64,000 bases of DNA from Cordylochernes scorpioides. Lineage: Eukaryota; Arthropoda; Arachnida; Pseudoscorpiones; Chernetidae. The position numbers and the translations under genes were made by a program. Of the stretch, positions 42,040 to 52,644 are shown one piece after another. The stretch's first letter is position 1. Every line of letters starts with the position of its first letter. The stretch spans positions 138,645,160 through 138,709,159 of the forward strand of contig CP092864.1 of NCBI GenBank assembly GCA_030710605.1, written 5' to 3'. The notes below the pieces were generated by a model that made no database searches, was not told the DNA's origin, and worked only from the letters and a program-made list of their open reading frames with translations.

Positions 42040-42360
42040 TTTCAGGATCCTTGTTCTTCATACTTATTATTTGTAATAATCCATATAAATAATACACTAA
42101 CAGAGTTTTTAGTTGTGAAAATAGAACAATCCATAAATAAATCTTTAATTAAAAAGACATATATTGGATCAAAATATTATATATTTTGCCAATATTTCAG
42201 TTGGATAAGTGCCAACCTTTTTCAAGGTATTACAACATATTAATGTGTGTCAACAACAAACTCAGCGCCAAATAACGTCAATAGAATTAGGGTTTAAAAA
42301 TATTTTTACTTATATTCAATAGGAAAGAAAAAATTGATATATATATTAATTAAAAATAAA
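42040..42360. other. AT-rich sequence, no gene seen
   Basis: Contains ATATATTGGATCAAAATATTA, which resembles 45500-45540. No gene. Confidence 0.6.
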
Positions 42361-42491
42361 AAAGGCACATCCTGACCAGAAGCAAATGTGCACTTCAGAA
42401 GGCAAAGCGCCATCTGGTGAAACAGAATTCAACAAAACATTGATTTAGCTTGTTCCCTGATATTTGGCCAACCCAATCTATATATAAAAAA

Positions 42492-43277
42492 CTAGCGGAT
42501 GTACCCGGCTTCGCCCGTGTTTTACCCGAGTAAAGGTTTGTCTAACGAATCTCTCGATAAAGTGAACATTTTTTCCCGGCCCCTTGAAAGATACTCGATA
42601 AGTTGAATAAAATCAATATTAATCGGTACCCGAGTAAAGGTCTGTCTAACGAACATTTGTTAAAACAATTCTCTATAAACTTATAAAAAGAAATAGATAT
42701 ATTTTGATAATTTGAAACTGATAAAGTGATCATTTTTTCCCGGTCCCTGTGTGCCGTGTCATTCTGAATTTTGTCTTTCCTAATTTTCTACATTACAAAA
42801 TAATCGTTTTATCTAGTGAACATTTTTTCCCGGTCCCTTGAAAAATACTCGATAAGGTTGAATAAATTCATGGTCGTTTATGGAAGATGGACGAAGTTCC
42901 CGGAGGTCATCTTGGGCAAGCTCCCGTGAGGCTTTTTTTCTTGTCTACTTGGCATAGCTGTGTCACCAACTCTGCCCTGATTGGTCGGTGGGCGGCCGGC
43001 GGCCGGGCGAATCCATTCTCTCACGGGGTGGGGCAGACCTAAGGTCATCAGGAGCAGCAAACCTAAGCCTATCTCTGTCTCAATGGTGGCACTGCTTGCG
43101 AGTTAAAGCTACAAATCTGCAAATAACTCTAAGGATATTAAAGATATTCAAGATATTATTTTTCGTAAACCTTTCCGGGGATACACCTAATAATATCCCA
43201 AAATTTCACGGCGATTGGATGTATGGTTTTTGAATCCATAGAGGACACACAGACATTCATTTTTATATATATATAGA
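42492..43277 (-). mobile_element. Helitron A (family 1)
   Basis: Minus strand: 5' TCTATATATATATAAAAATG at 43277, then GAATGTCTGTGTG; 3' GGGCGAAGCCGGG hairpin and TACATCCGCTAG at 42492. A GC-rich internal island (42990-43060) includes CGGCCGGCGGCCGGGC. No Rep/helicase coding. Confidence 0.88.
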
Positions 43278-44137
43278 TTGAATGTCTGTGTGTGTGTGTG
43301 TGTGTCTGTGTGTCCTCTATGGATTCAAAAACCATACATCCAATCGCCGTGAAATTTTGGGATATTATTAGGCGTATCCCCGGAAAGGTTTACGAAAAAT
43401 AATTTCTTGAATATCTTGAATATCCTTAGAGATATTTGCAGATTTGTAGCTTTAACTCGCAAGCAGCGCCATCTTGCAACGAAGATCTTCCCCTCCCCCC
43501 CCTCCTCCCCCGTCCGGCCGCCGGCCAGTTGGTTGGACAGTCCAAGTTCCCGCCGACCAATCAGAGGGATCAAGAGCCCCTCCCCCGTCCGGCCGCCGGC
43601 CAATCAGAGTTATCAAGAGGTCCTGGCGCGCGGGGGGCGGGTGACCTCCGGGAACTACGTCCATCTTCCATAAACGACCATGATTTTATTCAACTTATCG
43701 AGTATTTTTCAAAGGACCGGGAAAATATGTTCACTAGATAAAACGCTGATTTTGTAATGTAGAAAATTAGGAAAGACAAAATTCAGGATGACACGGCACA
43801 CAGGGACCGGGAAAAAATAATCACTTTATTGAGAGATTCACGACCATGACTTTATTCAACTTATCGAGTATTTTTCAAAGGACCGGGAAAATATGTTCAC
43901 TAGATAAAACGATGATTTTGTAATGTAGAAAATTATGAAAGACAAAATTCAGGATGACACGGCACACAGGGACCGGGAAAAAATGTTCACTCTATCGAGA
44001 GATTCAAATTTACGAGTTTCAAATTATCAAAATATATCTTTTTTTTTATAAGTTTATAGAGAATTGTTTTAACAAATGTTCGTTAGACAAACCTTTACTC
44101 GGGTAAAACCTCGGGCGAAGCCGGGTACGTCCGCTAG
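43278..44137 (+). mobile_element. Helitron B (family 1, variant)
   Basis: Starts head-to-head with A, sharing the 5' TA-rich terminus; begins with a (TG)n tract and TCCTCTATGGATTC. Ends GGGCGAAGCCGGG..TACGTCCGCTAG at 44137. The internal GC island (43490-43640) differs from A and C, and 43690-44000 contains a direct duplication (AACTTATCGAGTATTTTTC..GACCGGG at 43695 and 43858). Confidence 0.85.
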
Positions 44138-44847
44138 TCTATATATATATATAAATGAATGTCTGTGTGTGTGTGTGTGTGTGTCCTCTATGGATTCAAA
44201 AACCATACATCCAATCGCCGTGAAATTTTGGGATATTATTAGGTGTATCCCCGGAAAGGTTTACGAAAAATAATATCTTGAATATCTTTAATATCCTTAG
44301 AGTTATTTGCAGATTTGTAGCTTTAACTCGCAAGCAGCGCCACCATTGAGACAGAGATAGGCTTAGGTTTGCTGCTCCTGATGACCTAGGATCTGCCCCA
44401 CCCCGTGAGAGAATGGATTCGCCCGGCCGCCGGCCGCCCACCGACCAATCAGGGCAGAGTTGGTGACACAGCTATGCCAAGTAGACAAGAAAAAAAGCCT
44501 CGCGGGAGCTTGCCCAAGATGACCTCCGGGAACTTCGTCCATCTTCCATAAACGACCATGAATTTATTCAACCTTATCGAGTATTTTTCAGGGGACCGGG
44601 AAAAAATGATCACTTTATCAGTTTCAAATTATCAAAATATATCTATTTCTTTTTATAAGTTTATAGAGAATTGTTTTAACAAATGTTCGTTAGACAGACC
44701 TTTACTCGGGTACCGATTAATATTGATTTTATTCAACTTATCGAGTATTTTTCAAGGGACCGGGAAAAAATGTTCACTTTATCGAGAGATTCGTTAGACA
44801 AACCTTTACTCGGGCAAAACACGGGCGAAGCCGGGTACATCCGCTAG
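44138..44847 (+). mobile_element. Helitron C (family 1)
   Basis: Its 5' TC is the base directly after the CTAG of B, with no spacer. Ends GGGCGAAGCCGGG..TACATCCGCTAG at 44847. It is nearly identical to A in inverse orientation. Confidence 0.88.
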
Positions 44848-45082
44848 TTTCTTGATAAATCAAGAAAAGCCTAAGGAACAGGCTAAATCAATGTTTTGTT
44901 GATTTCTGTTCCACCAGATGGCGCTCTGCCTTCTGTAAAGCACATGTGCTCCTGGTCAGGATATGCCTTTTTTATTTTTAATATAAAACACCTGACCTTT
45001 TTATTTATTATTTTTTTCTATATATATTTATATTATACACAAAATAAATTTTGTAAAATAAGGGTGTGAATATTTTGAATAT

Positions 45083-45188
45083 TCTATATACAGTTACGAG
45101 CGTCATTCTTCGTCGCCTCTGTCACGGTTTACTTTTTTTTTTTTTGGAATGGCGCCCTCCTATTGGTCGGCTACGATCACGCCACCTT

Positions 45189-45221
<33 letters not shown>

Positions 45222-45485
45222 ACTCGCAGTTTCGTTTTTGTAACTATTGTTTTGGAGCGGGTCGCTCCTTAAATAAATGCATATATTAGTTAATAACCAA
45301 ATGGAATCCTCTCTTTATCTTTCCCAGTAAGAGACGCCTACGGAAGCCAACAGTACATAGACAGATAAAGCACATAGGCTATATTTATTAACTAACATAT
45401 GCATTTATTTAAGGCGCCAAATTATAATTGTAACAAAAGCATTCAATCGGGTAAAACACGGGCGTTGCCCGGGTCATTCGGCTAG
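45083..45485 (+). mobile_element. Helitron (family 2)
   Basis: Same termini as 37457: TCTATATACAGTTACGAG and CGGGCGTTGCCCGGGTCATT, then CGGCTAG|T. 403 bp. The C-tract is 31 bases (45191-45221). No ORF of significance. Confidence 0.88.
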
Positions 45486-45867
45486 TTGGTATATATTGGT
45501 AAAATAAATTATATTTTGATCCAATATATGCCTTTTTAATTAAAGAGTTTTCAGTTATAAAGTTTTAAACAATATCTTTTAAAGATAGTGAACTATACAT
45601 AGTGATCTATGTACCAAAATTTCGTAATTTTGCTATTTCATGTGTCACATTCATTTTTATTCTTTAAATATTAGTAGGTATATTTATTTTGTTATTTATT
45701 CAATTTTCCAATCGTTGGTTTTTTGCTTTATATATTTATCATCACCAAATTGCTTTGTTTTTTCAAAATTAGTGCGTTTGTATTATTGCATTTTATTAAT
45801 TCATAGTGGTATATTTTGTGTTTCTAAATCAATTGTTAATTACTTCTTCTGTTTATAATCAGAAATA

Positions 45868-46043
45868 CAGTTAAATCTGTCTATAGCGCCCCCTTTAAAT
45901 AGCGCCTCCCTCTTTATAGCGCCCGATTTTAAATAGGTAGTACAATGCGATTTACATTAAAAGTGACCTGTCTATAGCACCCCCTCTCTATAGCACCCTA
46001 TTTTGGTGAGTCCCAAGAGGGGCGCTATAAACAGGCTTAACTG
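45868..46043. mobile_element. pogo/Tigger-like MITE
   Basis: 176 bp, ends CAGTTAAATCTGTCTATAG and its imperfect inverse CTATAAACAGGCTTAACTG, TA on each side (45866 and 46044). TCTATAGCGCCCC subterminal words repeat. Confidence 0.88.
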
Positions 46044-46196
46044 TACTTCTCTGTAGAAATTTTCATTTGGGATCTACGCTGGATAGTCAGGATTTATCCA
46101 TGTCCCTATCTGCACGAATGTACACATACTTTGCTTAGAAAGTATTTTTATTTAACCTTACTTGAAATTCTGCTTCTAAGAAATCAGAATATAAAG

Positions 46197-46506
46197 GGGA
46201 GTCGGTGGAAAGATGGTCTAAACCGTTTGTTTTCGACTGCTACGACTCGGGTTCGATTCATGCATTGGGAACTTTTTTCTGATTAAAATAATTGCTCCAA
46301 TGGCCCCCGATTCTTGCAAAAGCCCAACCCCACCAGCGAGTGCAAGTAACCAAACGGGGGCTCTGGCACATTTGTAAGTGCCAAGTCTAACTGCTTTTCA
46401 CATGTGTAGATATGTGGTGTACTTACAGTAAAAGCAGTCGCCTACTTCTACCCATCATGATTATCATGGCCTGTACCACGTCTACTAGGGATAAGCAAAA
46501 AAGAAA
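46197..46506 (+). mobile_element. tRNA-derived SINE, full length
   Basis: Head GGGAGTCGGTGGAAAGATGG, B-box GGTTCGATTC, body, and CTAGGGATAAGC plus A-rich tail. Confidence 0.88.
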
Positions 46507-47130
46507 ATAACCATTGCAATTTTTAAGCCACTATCTATACTCTTTTACTTCTTCACTTTATTTATTTTATATATCGACTTATATTAATTTATCACAGAAT
46601 TAATTTTTCTTAAATAAGTCTTTTTTTTTTTTCGAATAAAATTTGATGCATATGCGTTACTATGTAAATTATCGGTTGGAACATAAAAGACAAAACATAT
46701 CAATGAAAATAATTTATTATATTTTGACCAAAATATAACAGGAATGTAACAACATTCGTAATTACAAAGCAATTAATGATGATAAACATTCTATTTTGTA
46801 TTACAGGGGGAGAGAGAGAAGTAAAAAATAAATAATTCAATGAATATACTACGATATAATTACAACCTGTATATTTAGCCAATATATGTTAATTAATTTG
46901 TGTTTTAATTGGCTTAATCCCCTTCTCTCCGATAATTGACGTAGGAAGCTTATGATTAATTAGGTTTAATTAGAATTTAATATATTTCGCGCTTTCTCAT
47001 TGGCTAATTTGGGGAGCTCTCACCTTAGTTGCATATATAGCTGTATAGATAGGTTTGTCTAATCTGAATTCACGGCCATGGTGATAATAGTGGTGGGGAG
47101 GTATTATTTAGAGTGTAAGTGCACCAAATG
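46507..47130. other. AT-rich sequence, no gene seen
   Basis: Low complexity and AT-rich; no repeat recognised. Confidence 0.6.
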
Positions 47131-47450
47131 TATGCATGGGTGATACCTGGTGGGGGTATGTGTTGTGTTTGATATGTATGTGGCTTGTGTGTTGTTTGTT
47201 GCATTGTGTACGTGGTGGGTATGAGTGGTGTGTGGTGCATGTGTGCGTGTTATGTGGTGTTTGGTGCATGTGTGCGTGTTATGTGGTGTTTGGTGCATGT
47301 GTGCGTGGTATATGGTGCAGGTGTGTGCATGGTCGGAGTATGTGTTATGTGCGATGTGTATTTGATTTGTGTGGTGTTTGGTACGTGTGTGTGCGTGATG
47401 TGTATGTGGTAATTAGCACGTATGTGTGCGTGGTGTTTCTGGAGTGTTTT
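47131..47450 (+). repeat. GT-rich minisatellite
   Basis: Imperfect units such as GTGTGCGTGTTATGTGGTGT and TTTGGTGCAT. The 135- and 75-codon frames are translations of it. Confidence 0.85.
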
Positions 47451-47527
47451 GCTTTTTTTTTTTGCTTATCCTTAGTACACGTGGTACAGGCCATGCTAAT
47501 CATGGTGGGCAGAAGTAGGAGACTGCA
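47451..47527 (-). mobile_element. SINE 3' fragment
   Basis: Poly-T then GCTTATCCTTAGTACACGTG + GTACAGGCCATG: the inverted 3' end of the main SINE. The rest is replaced by GT-rich sequence. Confidence 0.75.
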
Positions 47528-47589
47528 AGTGTGGCGTGTATAGTAAGTGTATACGGTTTGTATGCGGTGTGTATGGTGTTTATGTGGAG

Positions 47590-47735
47590 TTTTGTGAAAG
47601 TGTGTGCGGGGATTTATTGTTTTCTCCTCCACTACAAGATGGTGATTGATCATTGTGAGGATATCGTTGTAAGCCGGCAATGAGAAAGGAGAATCTGTAT
47701 AAGACTAGTGTCTTAATAAAGGTTTTGTGTTTGCG
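47590..47735 (+). mobile_element. non-LTR-type 3' tail
   Basis: CTCCACTACAAGATGGTGATTG ... GAATCTGTATAAGACTAGTG TCTTAATAAAGG. It matches 58835-59200 in inverse orientation. AATAAA is the likely polyadenylation signal. Confidence 0.6.
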
Positions 47736-47804
47736 AATAGAAATATCAATGTGGAAAATAGTACAAAAGTGAAATTTTACTGGGATCAGATGAATAAATC
47801 AATA

Positions 47805-48003
47805 AAAAGGCATCTCCTTATCATGCAACTAGAGATTGATGATAGCTTACGCCATCTGTGGGAGTAAATATAAACTAATCGTTGATTTTTGATTATTACA
47901 GAATTGGTCAAATACCATTAAAAATCAACGATTAGTTGATATAGATTTCGATAGATGGTGCAAGCCATCGCAACTTTAAGTTACACAAGGATGAGAGGCC
48001 TTT
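47805..48003. repeat. foldback element
   Basis: Arms AAAAAGGCATCTCCTTATC...GCTTACGCCATCTGTGGG...AATCGTTGATTTTT and the inverse meet near 47915; same arm sequence as 390, 1518 and 56290, without the ribozyme centre. Confidence 0.8.
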
Positions 48004-49214
48004 TTTGTTGTTGTTCTTGAAGAAATCTCAATACTACTCAAATCATCTATCCACAATTACCTGCAATACGAGCAATTTACGAACACACCATAAGGATCTA
48101 AAACTATCTAATTTCCATATTTACTCACTATATATATATATTGTGTTAGTATTATTTTTGTGTTTTGTTGTTGAAAAGAGGTGCAGTCGTGGAAAAGTAA
48201 AGATAATTATTTACCTTTCAAGCAGATTTTTATTTTGAATCACTTGAAGCAAATTACACATAAAATTATTTTTATCACAGTAATATAAAATTTAAAGAAT
48301 GAATTCTATAATCGTGATTTTTATTAGAAAAGGTAGGGTTAACTATACATATTTACAACAATAATAATTAAAGTGGTATGTATTTGAATCTATGGTCAAA
48401 TATGTAAAACAGTCAATGAATGAAAATAAAATATATGTTTTTAAAAAAATAAAATATTTGTATTTTAGATTATATAATATATATATAGAAATTGACTTCT
48501 TTAAGGAGTTATCTACAAAAATAGAAGTTTTCAGTAGTAGGTCGACAGAACAGGCGCCTACAAGTGGCCAGCTTGCCTTCTAAGTGGGTACTTCAGTGAA
48601 AGTACTTGTCACTGAGACAATACGACCCACTGTCTACTTGTGTACTTAGATAAGTACATTGTTGTAAAAAAAGGAGGAAAATGTTTTAAAATAATAAATC
48701 AATGATCTTAAAATACTTTTACGGGACAACACTGTAATATAAAAAGAAGAAAGAACGAGTGATATTTTTGTTTATATAATTAGTAAGTGTAATTGTTAAA
48801 TGGGTTTTTTCCTCTCTCTCTTTGAAAATAATAAATTTAAAATACTTACTTAAAAGGTCAAATCGCCTTATTCTTTAAAACCATTTCAGCTGTAAGTAAA
48901 CTTGTTATTTGTTGTTTCATCGTCTGAAAAGATTCCCAACATACATATCTCTTATCTCTTTCTTTTTCTATTTATTTAATATTGAGGATATTATTTAGTG
49001 ATACTGTTTGCTGTTCCTTTTCTTTTAACTAGTTCGTTCACCATTAAAGAAAAACCCAAAGTAAGCATGTTAGATCTTACTTGACAAAACTGGACATAAA
49101 CAATTCAACGGGTTTCTGGAGATGAGTCTCTTTTTCTTTCTATTAAAGCATTCTCTAATAAAAGGCTTTAATAAAATGAAAAGAAACTTATCTCCAGATA
49201 TCTATTCTTCTTCT
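48004..49214. other. AT-rich sequence, no gene seen
   Basis: A less AT-rich patch at 48535-48640 (CAGGCGCCTACAAGTGGCC) has no clear frame. Otherwise nothing recognisable. Confidence 0.5.
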
Positions 49215-49510
49215 TTCTTATCTCCACTCAATCATATTAGGACATCAAGCTTGTCTGACAACCATCATGACTGGGTGAAGTAGAATGCGTCTGCCTTTGT
49301 CATTAAGACTGTGCACTATTCAGTGGCAGGACGACTTATCTACAAAAGAAATGGCCGCCTCTGACATGAGAAACAGACGCCATGTGCAGCCGCTCCTAAT
49401 AAGGAGTACAAACACTGCTCATCCTGTATTCCTGGATTAGGAGCCCTTACAGGGTACTATCAGCCGGGCCAGGTGAACCTAGGTTTTTTAGTGAGCTTGT
49501 TACTTCTCCC
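49215..49510 (-). mobile_element. non-LTR retrotransposon 3' UTR, inverted
   Basis: TTATCTCCACTCAATCATATTAGG..., then CATTCTACTTCACCCAG-type and CAGCCGGGCCAG blocks: the inverse of 11110-11410. Includes an extra ~90 bases (49330-49420) missing there. Confidence 0.65.
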
Positions 49511-49549
49511 CCTTTTAAATAAATTTTAAGTCAAAATAAATAAATATGA

Positions 49550-49745
49550 TGCATTAGTGCGCCATCAAAAATGAAATATAACAGCGGTATGGTAGATTAA
49601 ACTGGCGAAACCGCTGGAAGGGTTCACCACTGATGAGCCAGGATCTCCTATTATTTTTATCATTGCAGTAAGGGGGCAGTAGAAAATTGATTTAATTATA
49701 AAGAATCATACGCATCTCAAAAATAATTCAAAGTTTTCATAAATA
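49550..49745. repeat. foldback copy, 'ATGGCGCGCTA' family
   Basis: ATGCATTAGTGCGCCATC start, CUGGC-GAAA-...-CUGAUGA-GCCAG core at 49604-49643, and a TCATTGCAGTAAGG end. The C-G pair replacing U-A in the outer stem is compensatory relative to 32324. Confidence 0.7.
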
Positions 49746-50085
49746 AATACATACCTAAACCAAAAGATAGTAAAGCTAGTCTAACTCTATAAAAGTTTAA
49801 AATTCTCCATCAAGTTGATTTCTGTTTATTTTTTTAAGTCCACATTTCGAAGACAAGGACATACTTTACTTCAAGGTCGCTATAAAAAAGGAAAGGAAAA
49901 AAATACGTCCAACGTTCCCTTCCTGTTTAAGGTCGTGACTAAAGTAAGTTTTTTTTTTTCACATTTACTTCTTTCCCTCTTTTGTTGTGAGGGAATTGGG
50001 ATAATGTTGGATTTTGACTCATACATCAAGGCCAGCTGTTCCCTAAATCCTTCTTTGAACAGTGATATACACCCTAAAGATAAAT

Positions 50086-50511
50086 AGATCTTTGAAATAA
50101 ATATTGATTTTTCACAGAAAAGAAACTTATGCGGTGAAACTTTAAGTGTTGTTTTATAGTCATACGCCGCAGTCCTTTATATTGTATTATAAGTTACTTT
50201 AAGTATTAGTTACGAACGGAAAAATACGTCCAGGGTAGCCTAGTGGACATGGCATCTGCCCGGTAAGCGGAAGGTTGTGGGTTCGATTCCCGCCCCTGGA
50301 CACTTTTATTTTTCCGTTCGCCATTACTCTTCATATTTTCACCCTTTCATACGTCATCCAATTATATATAGACCATCACTCTTCATATTTTCACCCTTTC
50401 ATACGTCATCCAAAAAAGTTAGTAATAGTAGATATTTATCTTTGAAATAAATATTGATTTTTCACAGAAAAGAAACTTATGCGGTGAAACTTTAAGTGTT
50501 GTTTTATAGAT
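50086..50511 (+). repeat. unit bounded by 75-bp direct repeats, enclosing a tRNA-like gene
   Basis: TTTGAAATAAATATTGATTTTT... through GGTGAAACTTTAAGTGTTG occurs at 50087-50160 and again, nearly unchanged, at 50440-50510. Inside lie the tRNA-like sequence at 50229 and two copies of a 40-base TCTTCATATTTTCACCC block. A foldback relative is at 55555. Confidence 0.75.
50229..50301 (+). tRNA. tRNA-like gene, anticodon GGT (Thr-type), atypical
   Basis: A complete cloverleaf: acceptor TCCAGGG/CCCTGGA (7 pairs), T8, A9, D-arm with A14 and G18G19, anticodon stem TCTGC/GCGGA, loop CCGGTAA, T-arm GTGGG/CCCGC with TTCGATT. Discriminator C, then a CTTTT terminator three bases on. Oddities: position 33 is C (normally U), the first pair is T-A, and a GGT anticodon is not the usual eukaryotic Thr isoacceptor (AGT). 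It is therefore more likely a tRNA-derived SINE head or pseudogene than a working tRNA. Confidence 0.55.
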
Positions 50512-50639
50512 CTACATAGAACCGTCAAAAGATTGATTATGAAAACAATTCGCCATATGTTTTTATTGAAAAAAAGTAGTGAAATTTATGTTTGATCAAG
50601 GTCTATGGTTTATATAAATTTTACAAGACCGCAGTCACA

Positions 50640-50950
50640 GTTCGAAGGAGATTAATAGAATCGCCGAATGTCGTGGTCCATTTGGACGAGGAAAGTGAAG
50701 ACTAGAACACGGCTGATTCCACACTCGTCTTTTCAGTGATACGCTAACCTATGTACGGTGTGGTCACTGGACATGTGTCGGACCTGGAGGCTGTTGTTGT
50801 GTTCTGTGCAACCCCTACAAAAAAATCTACTGTCCCTACTGCAATGATTAATAATGAGAAGGCTTGGTTCAATTTTTTTCCAACAGATGGCGCGCTAATA
50901 TATATATGCATCCTATTATTATTATCCATTATAAATATTATAAGCTAAGT
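50640..50950 (+). mobile_element. non-LTR 3' region fragment
   Basis: 50640-50815 matches 56890-57070 (GAGGAAAGTGAAGACTAGAAC ... CACTGGACATGTGTCGGACC). It passes into a short piece of the 'ATGGCGCGCTA' foldback (CTACTGTCCCTACTGCAATG ... AGATGGCGCGCTAATA). Confidence 0.6.
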
Positions 50951-51039
50951 TTCTCTTTTTGAGTAAAATCTAATATAAAGTTATTTATGAAATGGAACCG
51001 GTTTGTACTTCTAGATTAGTAGTGTTACCTTGTAGCGAG

Positions 51040-51250
51040 GGAGTCGGTGTAAGGGTGGTCTAAACCAGGGTTCGGCAAAATGAGGCTCGCGAGCGATATG
51101 CGGTTCTTTGGATGTAGAGCTCTTTATATAGTTCCATATTTTTTTTCAAACAAAAAAAAAAAGAATACTCCAAAGCCCCCAATTCTTGCAAAAATCCCCA
51201 CGGCATTCGGCGATTCTATTAATCTCCTCCGAACGGTGACTGCGGTCTAG
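51040..51250 (+). mobile_element. SINE interrupted by a hAT-like MITE remnant
   Basis: GGGAGTCGGTGTAAGGGTGG + TCTAAAC is a SINE head that stops exactly where CAGGGTTCGGCAAAATGAGG + CTCGCGAGCG begins, a hAT-type terminus. The hAT element is truncated near 51150 and SINE body sequence (GCCCCCAATTCTTGC) resumes. Sister hAT fragments are at 55380 and 55840. Confidence 0.7.
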
Positions 51251-51780
51251 TCCCCACGTCCTAGTTCTATGGCCAGCCTCCCACACTCAACCTCAGCATG
51301 GAACATTCTGGTCAACTGGTTCAAATCAGCAATCAAACAGAACGCGAGTAAAAGCGCTCAACACTAGTCCATACTGACAAGTCCGAAAGCTTGAAAATAA
51401 AAAGTTGCACAAGAAACTTAACCCTGGAAGCTATATTTATTTTATAATACTACTCCATACTAGTGAGCTGGACTCCCCGGATAGTTGGCGTTCTGCGCTC
51501 CCTGGGTTATAAATATCTCTATCTAGCTGTATATAGTATTTTTGGCAGCATGGAACTTTCTGGTCAACTGGTTAAACTCAGCGATCAAAACAGGACGCAA
51601 GTAAAAACGCACAACACTAGTCCATACTGGTGAGCTGGACTCCCCGGGTAGTTGGCGCTCTGCGCTCCCTGGGTTATAAATATCTCTCTCTGTACCTCAC
51701 GTGTATTAGGAATAATAATAATGATAAAAAAAACCTTGTAGATAAATAATATATTCCATTTTATGCATTCTAAACAATTA
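51251..51780 (+). repeat. duplicated non-LTR-type tails
   Basis: A block beginning TGGAACATTCTGGTCAACTGG (51298) is repeated at 51550, and GTGAGCTGGACTCCCCGG..GTTGGCG at 51462 is repeated at 51632. The second ends in TACCTCACGTGTATTAGG plus an AATAATAATAATGAT tail, like a LINE terminus. Confidence 0.55.
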
Positions 51781-51830
51781 AGTAGATATAAGAAACTTCT
51801 TACAAAATGGCTCTTTTTCAATAAGCTCAG

Positions 51831-51932
51831 ATACCGAGTCGACCTGTGACCACCCGCGGAGTGGCCACAAACCGCCTGTGGTTATGCAAATTAAATGCCG
51901 ATGTCTTTGTGTGGGACAATGAATGCCTTGAG
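51831..51932 (+). CDS. candidate exon (uncertain)
   Basis: A polypyrimidine tract and CAG precede 51831; GAG|GTAAAT follows 51932. The interval is 102 bases, 34 open codons in one frame (TTRGVATNRLWLCKLNADVF included). Against this, the minus strand is also open and protein-like over the same stretch, and no family is recognised. It may be a piece of an unidentified mobile element. Confidence 0.22.
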
Positions 51933-52644
51933 GTAAATAAATATATAGCTGCCCTACTTTATATCGGGTCACCCTGGTCATATCTGGGACGTGATTGGTC
52001 ACCTTTCAGCCAATTATTTGTCTTCGGTATGATAGAGAGCATGAGTTCAGAAAAAGGCATTTCCGTATCGTGCAACTGAAAGTTGTTGATGTCTTGCGCC
52101 ATATATCTGAATAAATATCAACTATTCTCGTCGATTTTTAATTATTCCAGAAAATTATTTTCACAATGCGTTTATAATAGTTTCGAATTTTCATGAATAC
52201 CATTTATTAAAACACAATATTCGTTGGTCAAACAGTCATTCAGACAGTAGCCAGGTCATTCAGTCAGTATTCATGATTAATTTGTAAAAAACTTTTAAAA
52301 TTACAAAATATTTTCTCACAATGAGTTTATTTTATTTCATATTGCTAGCTTTCAAGCGATAATCGCTTTTTTTTGGGGGGGTCGGTGGAAGGATAGTCTA
52401 AACCAGGGGTGGCGAACCTGCGGCCTTAAGGCCGCATGTGGCCTTTTCTTGCCCAAGTTGTGGCCTTTTCATAAATTCAAAATATAATTTTTGTTTCGCA
52501 GTTTTCAATTACTTTCATTATTTTATTGAAAATATCTAATACGAATGTCATATATTATATAATATATATAATATAGTAAATGTAAGTATTTAAATTTCAA
52601 TTTTTGATCCAATATATGCCTTTTTAATTAAATAAATATATATA

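Larger units (their letters stand above)
42361..44970. repeat. ~2.6-kb palindromic complex: foldback containing three Helitrons
   Basis: The outer arms (42361-42480 and 44870-44970) are inverted copies of the repeat found at 27740-27865 (CCAGATGGCGCTCTGCC). Inside are Helitron A (minus, 42492-43277), B (plus, 43278-44137) and C (plus, 44138-44847). A and C are near-identical inverses, so most of the complex can fold back with B as the loop. Confidence 0.85.

Noticed and set aside
47136-47680. 135- and 111-codon frames on opposite strands
   Set aside because: GT-rich low-complexity sequence; composition explains the lack of stops.
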